A stretch of 13,073 nucleotides of DNA from Geofilum sp964396555 (GTDB lineage: Bacteria; Bacteroidota; Bacteroidia; Bacteroidales; Marinilabiliaceae): assembly GCA_964396555.1 (NCBI GenBank), contig CAYNFX010000048.1, forward strand, positions 1 through 13,073, written 5' to 3'. The stretch's first letter is position 1, and each line of letters opens with the position of its first letter. Under the pieces are notes generated by a model. That model was not told the DNA's origin. It did no database searches and saw only the letters and a list, made by a program, of their open reading frames with translations. Position numbers and translations under genes: made by a program. Below are positions 1-7,504 of this stretch, one piece after another.

Positions 1-1
1 C

Positions 2-607
2 CAGGGAATAGCAGGAATAGTTGAACCTGAAGATGCCTTTCTCAAAGGACTTGAGAAACTTTGCCGCCGTAGCGGCACAGTGCTGATAATGGATGAGATA
101 CAGTCTGGCTATGGTCGTTCAGGAGACTTTTTCGCATTTTACAAATCGGGTATCAGACCTGATATTATCACTCTTGCCAAAGGAATGGGCAATGGTTTTC
201 CGGTAGGTGGAATTCTTGTTTCACCTGAGTTCAAGCCCAAACATGGTATGCTGGGAACAACCTTTGGAGGTAACTATCTGGCCTGCGCTGCATCATTGGC
301 AGTGCTGGAGGTGATCGAAGACGAAAAACTCGTTGCCAATGCTAAGGCTGTTGGCAATTATCTGATTGGTCAGCTTAAGAGGATCCCTGGAATAGCTGAG
401 ATAAGAGGACGGGGACTGATGATAGGAATTGAATTTAACCGGGAGGTGGCACCCATACGCAAGAAGCTGCTTGAGCAGCATCATATTTTTACAGGAGTGT
501 CGTCGACCAATGTGATACGTTTGCTGCCTCCACTATGCCTAACCGGTGAGATGGCTGCTTACTTTATTGACTGCTTTAAGCAGGTGATTGAAGCCGAACT
601 AACCTGA
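2..607 (+). CDS. argD: Acetylornithine/N-succinylornithine aminotransferase, C-terminal part (5' end outside window)
   Basis: The reading frame is open from the left edge and encodes about 201 residues, roughly the last half of a class-III PLP-dependent aminotransferase. Visible family landmarks are DEIQSGYGRSG, which carries the aspartate that contacts the PLP ring nitrogen, then LAKGMGNGFPVGG with the Schiff-base lysine, then TTFGGN, which contacts the cofactor phosphate. The C-terminal small domain is complete. The enzyme transaminates N-acylglutamate semialdehyde with glutamate to give N-acylornithine in the cytosol. The ArgD assignment rests on the neighbouring arginine genes, since class-III aminotransferases look alike. 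The carbamoyltransferase downstream suggests that the natural substrate here is N-succinylated rather than N-acetylated (inference). The gene is followed by a 27-nt spacer and an HNH-type gene in the same direction. The real start lies upstream of this window. Confidence 0.9.
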   Translation, partial: QGIAGIVEPEDAFLKGLEKLCRRSGTVLIMDEIQSGYGRSGDFFAFYKSGIRPDIITLAKGMGNGFPVGGILVSPEFKPKHGMLGTTFGGNYLACAASLAVLEVIEDEKLVANAKAVGNYLIGQLKRIPGIAEIRGRGLMIGIEFNREVAPIRKKLLEQHHIFTGVSSTNVIRLLPPLCLTGEMAAYFIDCFKQVIEAELT

Positions 608-630
608 GAAAAATACCTTAACTAACCTGA
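597..630. repeat. 11-bp direct repeat spanning the argD stop codon
   Basis: The 11-mer AACTAACCTGA occurs at 597-607, where it includes the argD TGA stop, and again exactly at 620-630, just upstream of the HNH-type gene. The copies start 23 nt apart. It may mark a small tandem duplication or slippage at the argD/HNH gene junction; no function can be assigned. Confidence 0.6.
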
Positions 631-634
631 CACT

Positions 635-1231
635 ATGATTAAATCCTATTGGAACGAAGAATGGAGAGAGATTGATTTTACTGAGGGAGCGCTTAGGAAG
701 AAGTATGCTATCAGCAACTATGGCCGTGTGATAAGTTACGGCGAGGACATGTCAAAAGGAGTCCTGGTAGGCGGTGGTTGCATCAAGGGATACAAGACCT
801 TACCGCTTCGACCCTTTGGTAAGTCCACTACATATTATATTCATAAGTTGGTTGCAAGAATCTTTCTGGGAGAGCCGTTAGAAGGAGAGGAATGTGTTAT
901 ACACCTGGATTATAACAAGGCCAATAATTATGTAGGTAACCTTAAGTGGGCAAATAAAGAGGAGTCACTAAGGCATCAGCAGGATAACCCTGAAGTGCTC
1001 AGGAGTCGTGAGAAGGCCCGTTTTAGATGCCCGGACTCCGGACCAAAACTTACAAGTACCCAGGTTATAAGGCTTAAGAAAAAGTTACTCGATCCCGGAC
1101 GCAAGACCAAGCTTCGCATCATAGCCAAACAGTTTGGTGTTAGTGAGATGCAGCTATACCGTATCAGGATTGGTGAAAACTGGTCGCATGTAGATGTACC
1201 CGACTTCAAGGACCGGGCTGAAGGCATGTAA
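635..1231 (+). CDS. NUMOD4/HNH homing-endonuclease-like protein with C-terminal helix-turn-helix
   Basis: This 198-residue protein resembles free-standing HNH homing endonucleases. Residues about 6-34 match the NUMOD4 DNA-binding motif (W-x-x-I, then YAISNYGRVIS). Residues about 68-108 match the HNH_3 core: H70 in the IHKLVA helix, then H90, D92, N97, N98, N102 and W105 in IHLDYNKANN and NLKW. The glycine commonly found after the central HxD is tyrosine (Y93), but the H and N residues are kept, so activity is possible. Residues about 139-186 look like a helix-turn-helix of the kind found at the C-terminus of these proteins, ending GENWSHV. Such proteins nick or cut DNA in phages and mobile introns; here no intron, intein or phage gene is visible. 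The gene sits between argD and proC in the same direction, 97 nt before proC. It could be a lone selfish gene or a domesticated DNA-binding protein; its role is unknown. Confidence 0.8.
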   Translation: MIKSYWNEEWREIDFTEGALRKKYAISNYGRVISYGEDMSKGVLVGGGCIKGYKTLPLRPFGKSTTYYIHKLVARIFLGEPLEGEECVIHLDYNKANNYVGNLKWANKEESLRHQQDNPEVLRSREKARFRCPDSGPKLTSTQVIRLKKKLLDPGRKTKLRIIAKQFGVSEMQLYRIRIGENWSHVDVPDFKDRAEGM

Positions 1232-1328
1232 TACTGATCACCTGGTTGTGCCTGTAACGGCTTTGTCACTGTTGACGAAAGGAGAACCTGCTATTTTGGA
1301 CTGATAGGTAGAAATCCCTGAAAAAAAT

Positions 1329-2132
1329 ATGAACATGGAATCTGGAAAGATAGCGATTATCGGAGGCGGAAAACTAGGCTCAGCACTGGCTGAAGGACTG
1401 ATTAAGTCAGGACAAACTGCCAACTACCGTATACATATCACCCGTCGCAATGCTGAATTGCTGAAGCCACTTGCTGACAAGGGGCTAATGACAGGCTCGG
1501 ATAACCTTGCCGCTGTTAAGGATGCTGCCATAGTATTTTTGGCAGTCAAACCCTGGCAGGTAGAAGAGATCCTAGGCATTTTGGCTGAGTCCCTGGCCCC
1601 ATCTGCCGTGATTGTGTCTCTGGCAGCAGGAGTGAGTCTGCAAAAACTACAGGATGCCTGTGGTGGCAGATTCCCTGTATTCCGTGCTATTCCAAATACA
1701 GCAGTTGCAGTTTGTGAGTCGGTTACTGTAGTTTGCTCAGTTAATGCTTCGGAAGCTGACATCAAACTGGTAGGTTCGTTGTTTTCTGGACTTGGCATTG
1801 TTGAGTTTATAACTGAGGATAAGATAAATGCGGCAACAGTGCTTGCCTCCTGTGGAACGGCCTTTGCCCTAAGGTATATCCGTGCCGCAGTAGAAGCCGG
1901 TGTTGAGATAGGACTAAGTCCCGAAACTGCAGTAAGCATGGTTGCCCAGACAGTCAAGGGAGCTGCACGACTGCTTTTAGATGGTGAGGGACACCCGGAG
2001 GCAGAGATTGACAAGGTGACGACCCCGGGCGGTATTACGATTGCCGGACTTAATGCCATGGAACACGCAGGATTCAGTTCTTCGATAATATTAGGTATCA
2101 ACGCAGCATTTCGAAAAACTGAGAACAAGTAA
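1329..2132 (+). CDS. proC: Pyrroline-5-carboxylate reductase
   Basis: This protein of 267 residues is the usual length for ProC, which reduces 1-pyrroline-5-carboxylate to proline with NAD(P)H, the last step of proline synthesis. The N-terminus is a Rossmann fold with GGGKLGSALAEG at about residues 12-23 and TRRN at 38-41 where the cofactor 2'-phosphate usually binds, consistent with NADPH use. VKPWQ and RAIPNTAVAV are conserved family segments. The C-terminal P5CR signature is visible as TTPGGITIAGLNAME near residues 231-245. The start chosen is the first ATG, preceded by an A-rich run; the ATG two codons later is equally possible. The stop codon overlaps the proB start (TAATG), suggesting translational coupling. 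Confidence 0.96.
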   Translation: MNMESGKIAIIGGGKLGSALAEGLIKSGQTANYRIHITRRNAELLKPLADKGLMTGSDNLAAVKDAAIVFLAVKPWQVEEILGILAESLAPSAVIVSLAAGVSLQKLQDACGGRFPVFRAIPNTAVAVCESVTVVCSVNASEADIKLVGSLFSGLGIVEFITEDKINAATVLASCGTAFALRYIRAAVEAGVEIGLSPETAVSMVAQTVKGAARLLLDGEGHPEAEIDKVTTPGGITIAGLNAMEHAGFSSSIILGINAAFRKTENK

Positions 2133-3235
2133 TGGACATCAAAAAAGTGAAGAGAGCTTTGTACAGATCAATTACAATAAAAGTTGGTTCCAACGTACTG
2201 ACGCGTCCGGACGGCAGCCTTAACCTTGAACGTATGGAGCATCTGAGTGCTCAGATAGCTCAACTTCACAGTGAGGGTATCAAAGTTATCCTTGTATCGT
2301 CAGGTGCTGTAGCTGCAGGACGCAGTATGGTGGCCGGACATGCCAGGCGTGACCCGGTGTCTGAGCGTCAGTTGCTATCATCAGTGGGACAGGTGAAATT
2401 GCTTACCACCTATTCTGCGATCTTTGATTCACATGGTATCACCTGTGCGCAGGTTTTGGTAGCTAAGCAGGATTTCAGAACAAGAGAGCATTATCTGAAT
2501 ATGCAAAACTGTCTGTCGGTACTTCTCGACAGCAATATAGTTCCCATTATCAATGAGAACGATGCGGTGTCGGTAACGGCACTTATGTTTACAGACAACG
2601 ATGAGCTGGCAGGACTAGTAGCTACAATGATGAACAGCGAGGCGTTGTTTATATTAAGTAATGTGGATGGTGTCTATAGTGGTAATCCCAAGGATCCATC
2701 CTCTGTGCTTATAAGTAGGATTGAAGGCAACACAACCGACCTGTCGCAGTTTGTTACCGCACAAAAGAGCAATTTTGGCCGGGGCGGTATGGTTACCAAG
2801 GGCCGTATAGCGAGCACTACGGCTGAGTCAGGTATAACAGTGGCTATTGCCAATGGAACCAGGGATAATATTATCCTCGACCTGGTGTACAGACCAGATG
2901 AGGTCCCACATACTCTGTTTGTTCCCGGAACTCCGCGTCCTGCAGTCAAGAAATGGATGGCCTACTCTACAGGTTTCGCAAGTTCAGAGATAGTAATAAA
3001 CGAAGGTGCTGAGAATGCCTTGTTCTCTCACAAAGCATCCAGTTTGCTACTTGCAGGAGTTGTCAGTATGGATGGAGATTTTGAAAAGGGAGACCTACTT
3101 AGGGTAGTCAATAAGGAAGGAAAGTTAATAGGTATTGGCAGGGCCCAATATGAAAAGAAAAAGGCTGAGGAACACTGGGGGGATGAGAAGTATAAACCCC
3201 TGATACATTATGATTATCTGGTTCTTTTCCACTAA
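2132..3235 (+). CDS. proB: Glutamate 5-kinase
   Basis: This 367-residue protein has the same length and layout as Escherichia coli ProB. An amino-acid-kinase domain fills about residues 10-260, with IKVGSN (16-21), VSSGAVAAGR (55-64), the glutamate-binding NENDAV (141-146), FTDNDELAG (153-161) and the ATP-site FGRGGMVTK (216-224). A C-terminal PUA-like domain follows from about 273. The enzyme phosphorylates glutamate with ATP to give glutamyl 5-phosphate, the committed and normally proline-inhibited step of proline synthesis. The product is unstable and is passed to ProA, encoded next. The start overlaps the proC stop by one base. Having proC ahead of proB and proA, inside an arginine block, departs from the simple proBA pair of enterobacteria. 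Confidence 0.97.
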   Translation: MDIKKVKRALYRSITIKVGSNVLTRPDGSLNLERMEHLSAQIAQLHSEGIKVILVSSGAVAAGRSMVAGHARRDPVSERQLLSSVGQVKLLTTYSAIFDSHGITCAQVLVAKQDFRTREHYLNMQNCLSVLLDSNIVPIINENDAVSVTALMFTDNDELAGLVATMMNSEALFILSNVDGVYSGNPKDPSSVLISRIEGNTTDLSQFVTAQKSNFGRGGMVTKGRIASTTAESGITVAIANGTRDNIILDLVYRPDEVPHTLFVPGTPRPAVKKWMAYSTGFASSEIVINEGAENALFSHKASSLLLAGVVSMDGDFEKGDLLRVVNKEGKLIGIGRAQYEKKKAEEHWGDEKYKPLIHYDYLVLFH

Positions 3236-3340
3236 ATTGCATACGCATAGGCCGGAGTATTCCGGAGATCCTTGTATGTGAGAAGTGTATGGGTTTAGTC
3301 AAAAATACTGATTGTGAAACTTCTTGTTAAATTATTCTCA

Positions 3341-4588
3341 ATGCTGGCAGAAGCTCAAATCATTAAAGCTAGGGATGCTGTTTCGATAATGATACAGCTG
3401 GACAATGAGGTAATCAGCAAGGTCCTGCTTGACCTTGCAGACAGGGCTTGTGCCCGAATCCCGGACTTGCTAAGAGCCAACAAGCTCGACCTGGATCAGA
3501 TGCCCAAGGAGGACCCTCGTTACGACAGGCTGATGTTAACCGAAGACAGGATCAATGCCATTGCTGCCGATTTGCGCAATGTTGCATCATTGAAGTCACC
3601 ACTTGGGGAAAAGCTTGAAGAGAGAGAAATGCCCAACGGTCTTAAGTTACAAAAGGTGCGTGTACCTATGGGAGTTGTCGGTGTCATCTATGAAGCCAGA
3701 CCCAACGTTACCTTCGATGTCTTTGCTCTATGCTTTAAATCAGGTAATGTCTCAGTTCTTAAGGGCGGCCAGGATGCCTGGAACTCCAATCAGGCTATTA
3801 TTCGATTAATAAAAGATAGTTTTGCTGCTTTCAATATCTCCGACGAGGTGGTGCAGTTGCTGCCCCCTGAAAGGGATGCTGCGACATCTCTTATGAATGC
3901 CGTGGGCTATGTGGACCTGCTTATCCCGCGTGGCTCCCAGGGCCTTATCAATTCTGTTAGGGAGAATTCGAAGGTTCCCGTAATTGAGACAGGAGCCGGA
4001 GTAGTACATACATACTTTGATGCCACTGGAGACAAGGAGCTTGGTCGCAAAGTGATTTTCAACGCCAAGACCCGCCGTGTAAGCGTGTGCAATGCCTTGG
4101 AGTGTCTTATAATTGACAAGTCCAGACTGACTGATCTGCCTTATCTGGTTGAGCAGCTTGCCGAGAAGAATGTTCGTCTGGAAGCTGATACGCCTTCCTA
4201 TGCAGTACTTAAGGGACATTATCCGGCCAGCCTGCTGAGGGAAGCCGGAGATGAGGCCTTCGGAAAGGAGCATCTAGGTTATGTGCTGTCGATCAAGACA
4301 GCTGACTCAATGGATGAGGCTCTGCGGCATATTGCTAAGTACAGTACAAGACATAGTGAAGCCATAATTACCACAAGCCAGGCAAACAAACAACGTTTTT
4401 TCAGGGAGGTTGATGCTGCTGCTGTCTATGCCAATACCTCCACGGCCTTTACCGATGGAGCACAGTTTGGTATGGGCGCCGAAATAGGCATCAGCACCCA
4501 GAAGTTGCATGCACGTGGTCCTATGGCCCTGCCGGAGCTTACCAGTTACAAATGGTTGATTGAGAGTGAAGGACTGACACGCCCCTAA
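3341..4588 (+). CDS. proA: Glutamate-5-semialdehyde dehydrogenase (gamma-glutamyl phosphate reductase)
   Basis: This aldehyde-dehydrogenase-superfamily protein converts glutamyl 5-phosphate to glutamate-5-semialdehyde with NADPH, taking substrate from ProB. From the ATG at 3341 it has 415 residues, matching the usual 415-417; a GTG at 3314 would add nine residues (MKLLVKLFS) ahead of the normal N-terminus, so I prefer the ATG. Landmarks are VPMGVVGVIYEARPNVT, the LKGGQDA segment, LIPRGSQGLI, the catalytic cysteine in SVCNALE (C250 from the ATG), and the C-terminal STAFTDGAQFGMGAEIGIST. The gene lies 105 nt after proB. The spacer holds only a weak five-base-pair inverted repeat (CCGGA-GTAT-TCCGG, 3252-3265). 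I see no promoter, so co-transcription with proB is likely but unproven. Confidence 0.95.
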   Translation: MLAEAQIIKARDAVSIMIQLDNEVISKVLLDLADRACARIPDLLRANKLDLDQMPKEDPRYDRLMLTEDRINAIAADLRNVASLKSPLGEKLEEREMPNGLKLQKVRVPMGVVGVIYEARPNVTFDVFALCFKSGNVSVLKGGQDAWNSNQAIIRLIKDSFAAFNISDEVVQLLPPERDAATSLMNAVGYVDLLIPRGSQGLINSVRENSKVPVIETGAGVVHTYFDATGDKELGRKVIFNAKTRRVSVCNALECLIIDKSRLTDLPYLVEQLAEKNVRLEADTPSYAVLKGHYPASLLREAGDEAFGKEHLGYVLSIKTADSMDEALRHIAKYSTRHSEAIITTSQANKQRFFREVDAAAVYANTSTAFTDGAQFGMGAEIGISTQKLHARGPMALPELTSYKWLIESEGLTRP

Positions 4589-4654
4589 ACCCTTAGGCTG
4601 AAATTAACGGAGCTACATCAGGCCTGGGGCCGGGTGCTGATCCCAAAATAAACA

Positions 4655-4679
4655 GGTCGCCAGCCACGAGGCTGCGACC
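4655..4679 (+). repeat. Strong GC-rich hairpin in the proA-argF' spacer
   Basis: GGTCGCCAGCC (4655-4665), loop ACGA, then GGCTGCGACC (4670-4679) form a stem of ten base pairs with a single bulged C. No T-run follows on the plus strand, so it is not a standard intrinsic terminator; on the minus strand the stem is followed by a T-rich stretch, but no minus-strand gene ends here. It sits 22 nt before the argF' start and could be an RNA-stabilising or attenuating structure, or a dispersed palindromic repeat. Just upstream, ATCAG and CTGAT at about 4618-4641 may form a second weaker fold. Confidence 0.6.
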
Positions 4680-4701
4680 CCAAATAATATGTGATTACAC
4701 G

Positions 4702-5652
4702 ATGAGAAGATTTTTGACACCGGAGGATCTTGGTGATCTGCGAAAGGCCCTTGATGAGGCCCGTTATGTTAAGGCAAATCCATTTGCCAATCAGGAGCTT
4801 GGACGTAACAAGACCCTGTTGCTAATTTTTTTCAACTCAAGCCTACGTACCCGCCTGAGCTCACAACGTGCAGCTACCAATATGGGTATGAACGTCATTG
4901 TGCTCGATATCAACAAGGACGGCTGGAAACTTGAGAGCGAGTACGGGGTAGTGATGGATGGTGACAAGCCTGAGCATATCCGTGAGGCCGTTCCTGTTAT
5001 GGGACAATATGCCGATATCATTGGTGTGAGGTCCTTTGCAGATTTTGTTGACAGGGATAAGGATTACAGAGAGCATATACTCAACCAGTTTGTCGAACTA
5101 AGCGGTCGTCCGGTGATCAGCCTTGAGTCGGCTACACGCCACCCTCTGCAGGCCTTTGCTGATCTCATTACCGTCGAGGAGTACAAGACCAAACCGCGTC
5201 CCAAGGTGGTGATGACCTGGGCTCCGCACCCCAGGGCTTTGCCTCAGGCTGTACCCAACTCCTTTGTGGAGTGGATGAAGATTGCCGACGTGGAACTTGT
5301 AATGACCTGCCCAAAAGGGTATGAGCTGGCTCCAGAGTTTATGGAAGGACTGACTTACGAACCAGATCAGGATAAGGCTCTTGCAGGAGCGGATTTCGTT
5401 TATGCAAAGAATTGGTCGAGCTATAATGAATACGGTCAGATCCTGAGCAAGGATCGCACATGGACCGTTGACGAAAAGAAAATGGCTCTTACCAACAACG
5501 GCAAGTTTATGCACTGCCTGCCTGTAAGGCGCAATATGATAGTTAGTGATGAGGTGATTGAAGGACCTAACTCGATAGTTATCCCGGAGGCAGCCAACCG
5601 TGTGGTTTCCATGCAGGTGGTGCTGAAGAAGATGCTTCAAAGCATGAAATAA
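4702..5652 (+). CDS. argF': N-succinylornithine carbamoyltransferase
   Basis: This 316-residue transcarbamylase closely resembles the Bacteroides fragilis enzyme that uses N-succinyl-L-ornithine. It carries SSLRTR (46-51) in the carbamoyl-phosphate-binding position taken by STRTR in ordinary enzymes, HPLQ (147-150), TWAPHPRALPQAVPNSF (about 172-188) and HCLPVRR (271-277). The decisive residue is P90 in MDGDKPEH: in characterised enzymes a proline at this position goes with succinyl substrates, whereas the Xanthomonas acetylornithine enzyme has a glutamate. The enzyme transfers the carbamoyl group to N-succinylornithine to give N-succinylcitrulline, so free ornithine is bypassed. It normally acts as a trimer in the cytosol. 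argB begins 2 nt after the stop. A 113-nt spacer with a strong hairpin separates it from proA. The substrate call combines sequence and family knowledge and was not tested here. Confidence 0.94.
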   Translation: MRRFLTPEDLGDLRKALDEARYVKANPFANQELGRNKTLLLIFFNSSLRTRLSSQRAATNMGMNVIVLDINKDGWKLESEYGVVMDGDKPEHIREAVPVMGQYADIIGVRSFADFVDRDKDYREHILNQFVELSGRPVISLESATRHPLQAFADLITVEEYKTKPRPKVVMTWAPHPRALPQAVPNSFVEWMKIADVELVMTCPKGYELAPEFMEGLTYEPDQDKALAGADFVYAKNWSSYNEYGQILSKDRTWTVDEKKMALTNNGKFMHCLPVRRNMIVSDEVIEGPNSIVIPEAANRVVSMQVVLKKMLQSMK

Positions 5653-5654
5653 GA

Positions 5655-6431
5655 ATGGAAGAACTGAGCATTATAAAAGTTGGAGGAAAGGTAGTTGAAG
5701 AACCCGAAAGCCTGAAGAAACTGCTTGATGACTTAAGTACGGTACCCGGCAAAAAGATTCTGGTTCACGGCGGTGGCCGCTCTGCCACCGCACTGGCAGC
5801 CAAGCTGGGCATTGAGACCAAGATGGTTGACGGACGTCGTATTACAGACGCCCCTATGCTTGAGGTTGTCACGATGGTGTACGGTGGACTTGTCAACAAG
5901 AACATAGTTGCCGGACTGCAATCAAGGGGCGTGAATGCCATTGGCTTGACAGGAGCAGACATGAATGTGGTACTGTCTGACAGACGTACCAAAGGCGAGA
6001 TAGACTACGGCTTTGTTGGGGATATCCGTGCTGTTGATGCTAATGCCCTTGACAGCCTGCTCAAGGCTGGGATAGTGCCGGTGATAGCGCCGCTTAGCCA
6101 CGACGGCAAGGGGTCCATGCTCAACATTAATGCCGATACTATGGCATCTACAGTAGCTGTGGCCCTGTCATCATTATACAAGGTAAGGCTTGTGTTTTGC
6201 TTTGAACTACCGGGCGTGATGAAGGACATCAATGATCCGTCTTCGGTTATCAGTGAGATTACTCCTTCTGATTATGAAAAGCTGAAACAGGACGGAGTCA
6301 TAGAAGGTGGAATGATCCCCAAGCTGGACAACAGTTTTGAAGCCCTTTGCAAGGGGGTGTCACTTGTAATAATTACCTCCGCAACCGACTTTAGCAAGGG
6401 TGATTGCGGAACTGCCATAATTAGCCAATGA
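5655..6431 (+). CDS. argB: N-acetylglutamate (probably N-succinylglutamate) kinase
   Basis: This 258-residue amino-acid-kinase-family protein phosphorylates the gamma-carboxylate of N-acylated glutamate with ATP, the second step of arginine synthesis. Landmarks are IKVGGKVV with the conserved phosphate-contacting lysine (K8), LVHGGGRSAT (about 36-45), DGRRITD (59-65), LTGADMN, the substrate-binding LNINADTMAS and the ATP-site GGMIPKLDN. It lacks the extra N-terminal helix of arginine-inhibited hexameric enzymes, so it is probably of the short, E. coli-like dimeric kind (inference). It starts 2 nt after argF' and overlaps argE by four bases (ATGA), so the three are almost certainly one transcript. 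Because the next-door carbamoyltransferase is of the succinyl type, the substrate is likely N-succinylglutamate; the sequence alone does not prove this. Confidence 0.94.
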   Translation: MEELSIIKVGGKVVEEPESLKKLLDDLSTVPGKKILVHGGGRSATALAAKLGIETKMVDGRRITDAPMLEVVTMVYGGLVNKNIVAGLQSRGVNAIGLTGADMNVVLSDRRTKGEIDYGFVGDIRAVDANALDSLLKAGIVPVIAPLSHDGKGSMLNINADTMASTVAVALSSLYKVRLVFCFELPGVMKDINDPSSVISEITPSDYEKLKQDGVIEGGMIPKLDNSFEALCKGVSLVIITSATDFSKGDCGTAIISQ

Positions 6432-7504
6432 CTGTAGACCGACTATTTGAAGATGCAGTAGAGATACTCAAAAGGCTTATTGCAATTCCTTCTTTCAGCC
6501 GTGAGGAGAAGGAGGCTGCCGATCTGATTGAGGACTACCTCCTTAAGATGGGCTTTAAGCCCGAAAGGAGGAATAATAACAATTGGGTTTGTTCAGGCAC
6601 TCATGATCCTGCCAAGCCTACCATCCTGTTCAATTCTCATATAGATACTGTAAGGCCTACATCCAACTGGGATAGTGATCCCTTTACTCCCGTTCTTGAA
6701 GGGGATAAGCTCATAGGGCTGGGCTCCAATGATGCAGGGGCATCATTGGTTTCGCTTCTGGCAGCATTCAGGTATCTCAGTTCCAAGCCCCAGCCATATA
6801 ATATTATCTACGCTGCCACTGCCGAGGAAGAAATTTCCGGACAAAACAATGTCGGTTCTATCTTGGAGCTTATCGGACCAATTAGCCTGGCTGTTGTAGG
6901 AGAACCTACAGGAATGAATATGGCAGTTGCCGAAAAGGGTCTTCTTGTAATAGATGGAGTGGTGCACGGAAGGGCTGGTCATGCAGCACGCAATGAAGGA
7001 CTTAATGCAATTACTGAAGCTATGCCTGTGCTTGAGTTCTTTATGGAGCACAAGCTTGAAAGAGTTTCGGATTTTCTTGGTGAGGTAAGGATGACAGTAA
7101 CCGGAATCAATGCCGGAACCCAGCATAATGTGGTGCCCGACAAGTGTACCTTTATGGTAGATGTCAGGGTTAATGATTGTTACAGGAACGAGGAACTTTT
7201 TGGTATCATTCAGGAGAGGGTAAAGGCAGTAAAGCCCAACTGTGAGCTAAAAGCAAGGAGTTTTAGACTGAATTCTTCTTCAATACCTACGGATCATTCC
7301 ATAGTGAGGAGAGGGAAAGAGCTGGGGTTGACGGCCTTCGGGTCACCTACAACATCCGATCAGGCAATGATGCCTTTTAATTCGGTGAAGATAGGCCCCG
7401 GTGATTCTGCTCGCTCACATACGGCAAACGAGTATATCATGCTGAGTGAGATCAGAAAGGGCATAGAGACCTATATTGCTTTGCTTGACGGACTTGTGCT
7501 GTAA
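6428..7504 (+). CDS. argE: M20-family N-acylornithine/N-acylcitrulline deacylase (ArgE-like)
   Basis: This 358-residue M20 metallopeptidase has the full two-zinc ligand set: H71 and D73 (NSHIDTV), D102 (GSNDAG), the catalytic glutamate and neighbouring ligand in TAEEEISG (about E134/E135), E159 (VGEPTG) and H331 (RSHTANE). GHAARNEG (184-191) lies in the lid/dimerisation domain. In a pathway with a succinylornithine carbamoyltransferase the expected reaction is hydrolysis of N-succinylcitrulline to citrulline and succinate, like the acetylcitrulline deacetylase of Xanthomonas, rather than release of ornithine. M20 enzymes also include succinyl-diaminopimelate desuccinylase and peptidases; context decides in favour of ArgE. 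The start overlaps the argB stop (ATGA). The gene is followed by a 154-nt AT-rich spacer before argH. Confidence 0.9.
   Translation: MTVDRLFEDAVEILKRLIAIPSFSREEKEAADLIEDYLLKMGFKPERRNNNNWVCSGTHDPAKPTILFNSHIDTVRPTSNWDSDPFTPVLEGDKLIGLGSNDAGASLVSLLAAFRYLSSKPQPYNIIYAATAEEEISGQNNVGSILELIGPISLAVVGEPTGMNMAVAEKGLLVIDGVVHGRAGHAARNEGLNAITEAMPVLEFFMEHKLERVSDFLGEVRMTVTGINAGTQHNVVPDKCTFMVDVRVNDCYRNEELFGIIQERVKAVKPNCELKARSFRLNSSSIPTDHSIVRRGKELGLTAFGSPTTSDQAMMPFNSVKIGPGDSARSHTANEYIMLSEIRKGIETYIALLDGLVL

Noticed and set aside
635..1231. Group I intron or intein carrying the HNH gene
   Set aside because: The flanking argD and proC genes are whole at this junction and I see no intron core or split host gene, so the HNH gene appears free-standing.
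1424..2128. Long open frame on the minus strand opposite proC (about 234 codons)
   Set aside because: It lies wholly antisense to a well-supported proC, has low-complexity Ser/Ala/Thr/Pro-rich content and matches no family I know; it is a codon-bias shadow.
3252..3265. CCGGA-GTAT-TCCGG inverted repeat between proB and proA as a terminator
   Set aside because: The five-base-pair stem is short and has no T-run after it; too weak to call.
3314..3340. GTG at 3314 as proA start
   Set aside because: It would add nine residues before the usual N-terminus; the ATG at 3341 gives the family's normal 415-residue length and aligns with relatives.
3806..4273. Minus-strand open frame of about 155 codons opposite proA
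   Set aside because: It is antisense to proA across its catalytic region, without a recognisable domain.
5098..5640. Minus-strand open frame of about 180 codons opposite argF'
   Set aside because: It is fully antisense to a clear enzyme gene, has His/Leu-rich composition, no recognisable motif and no promoter.
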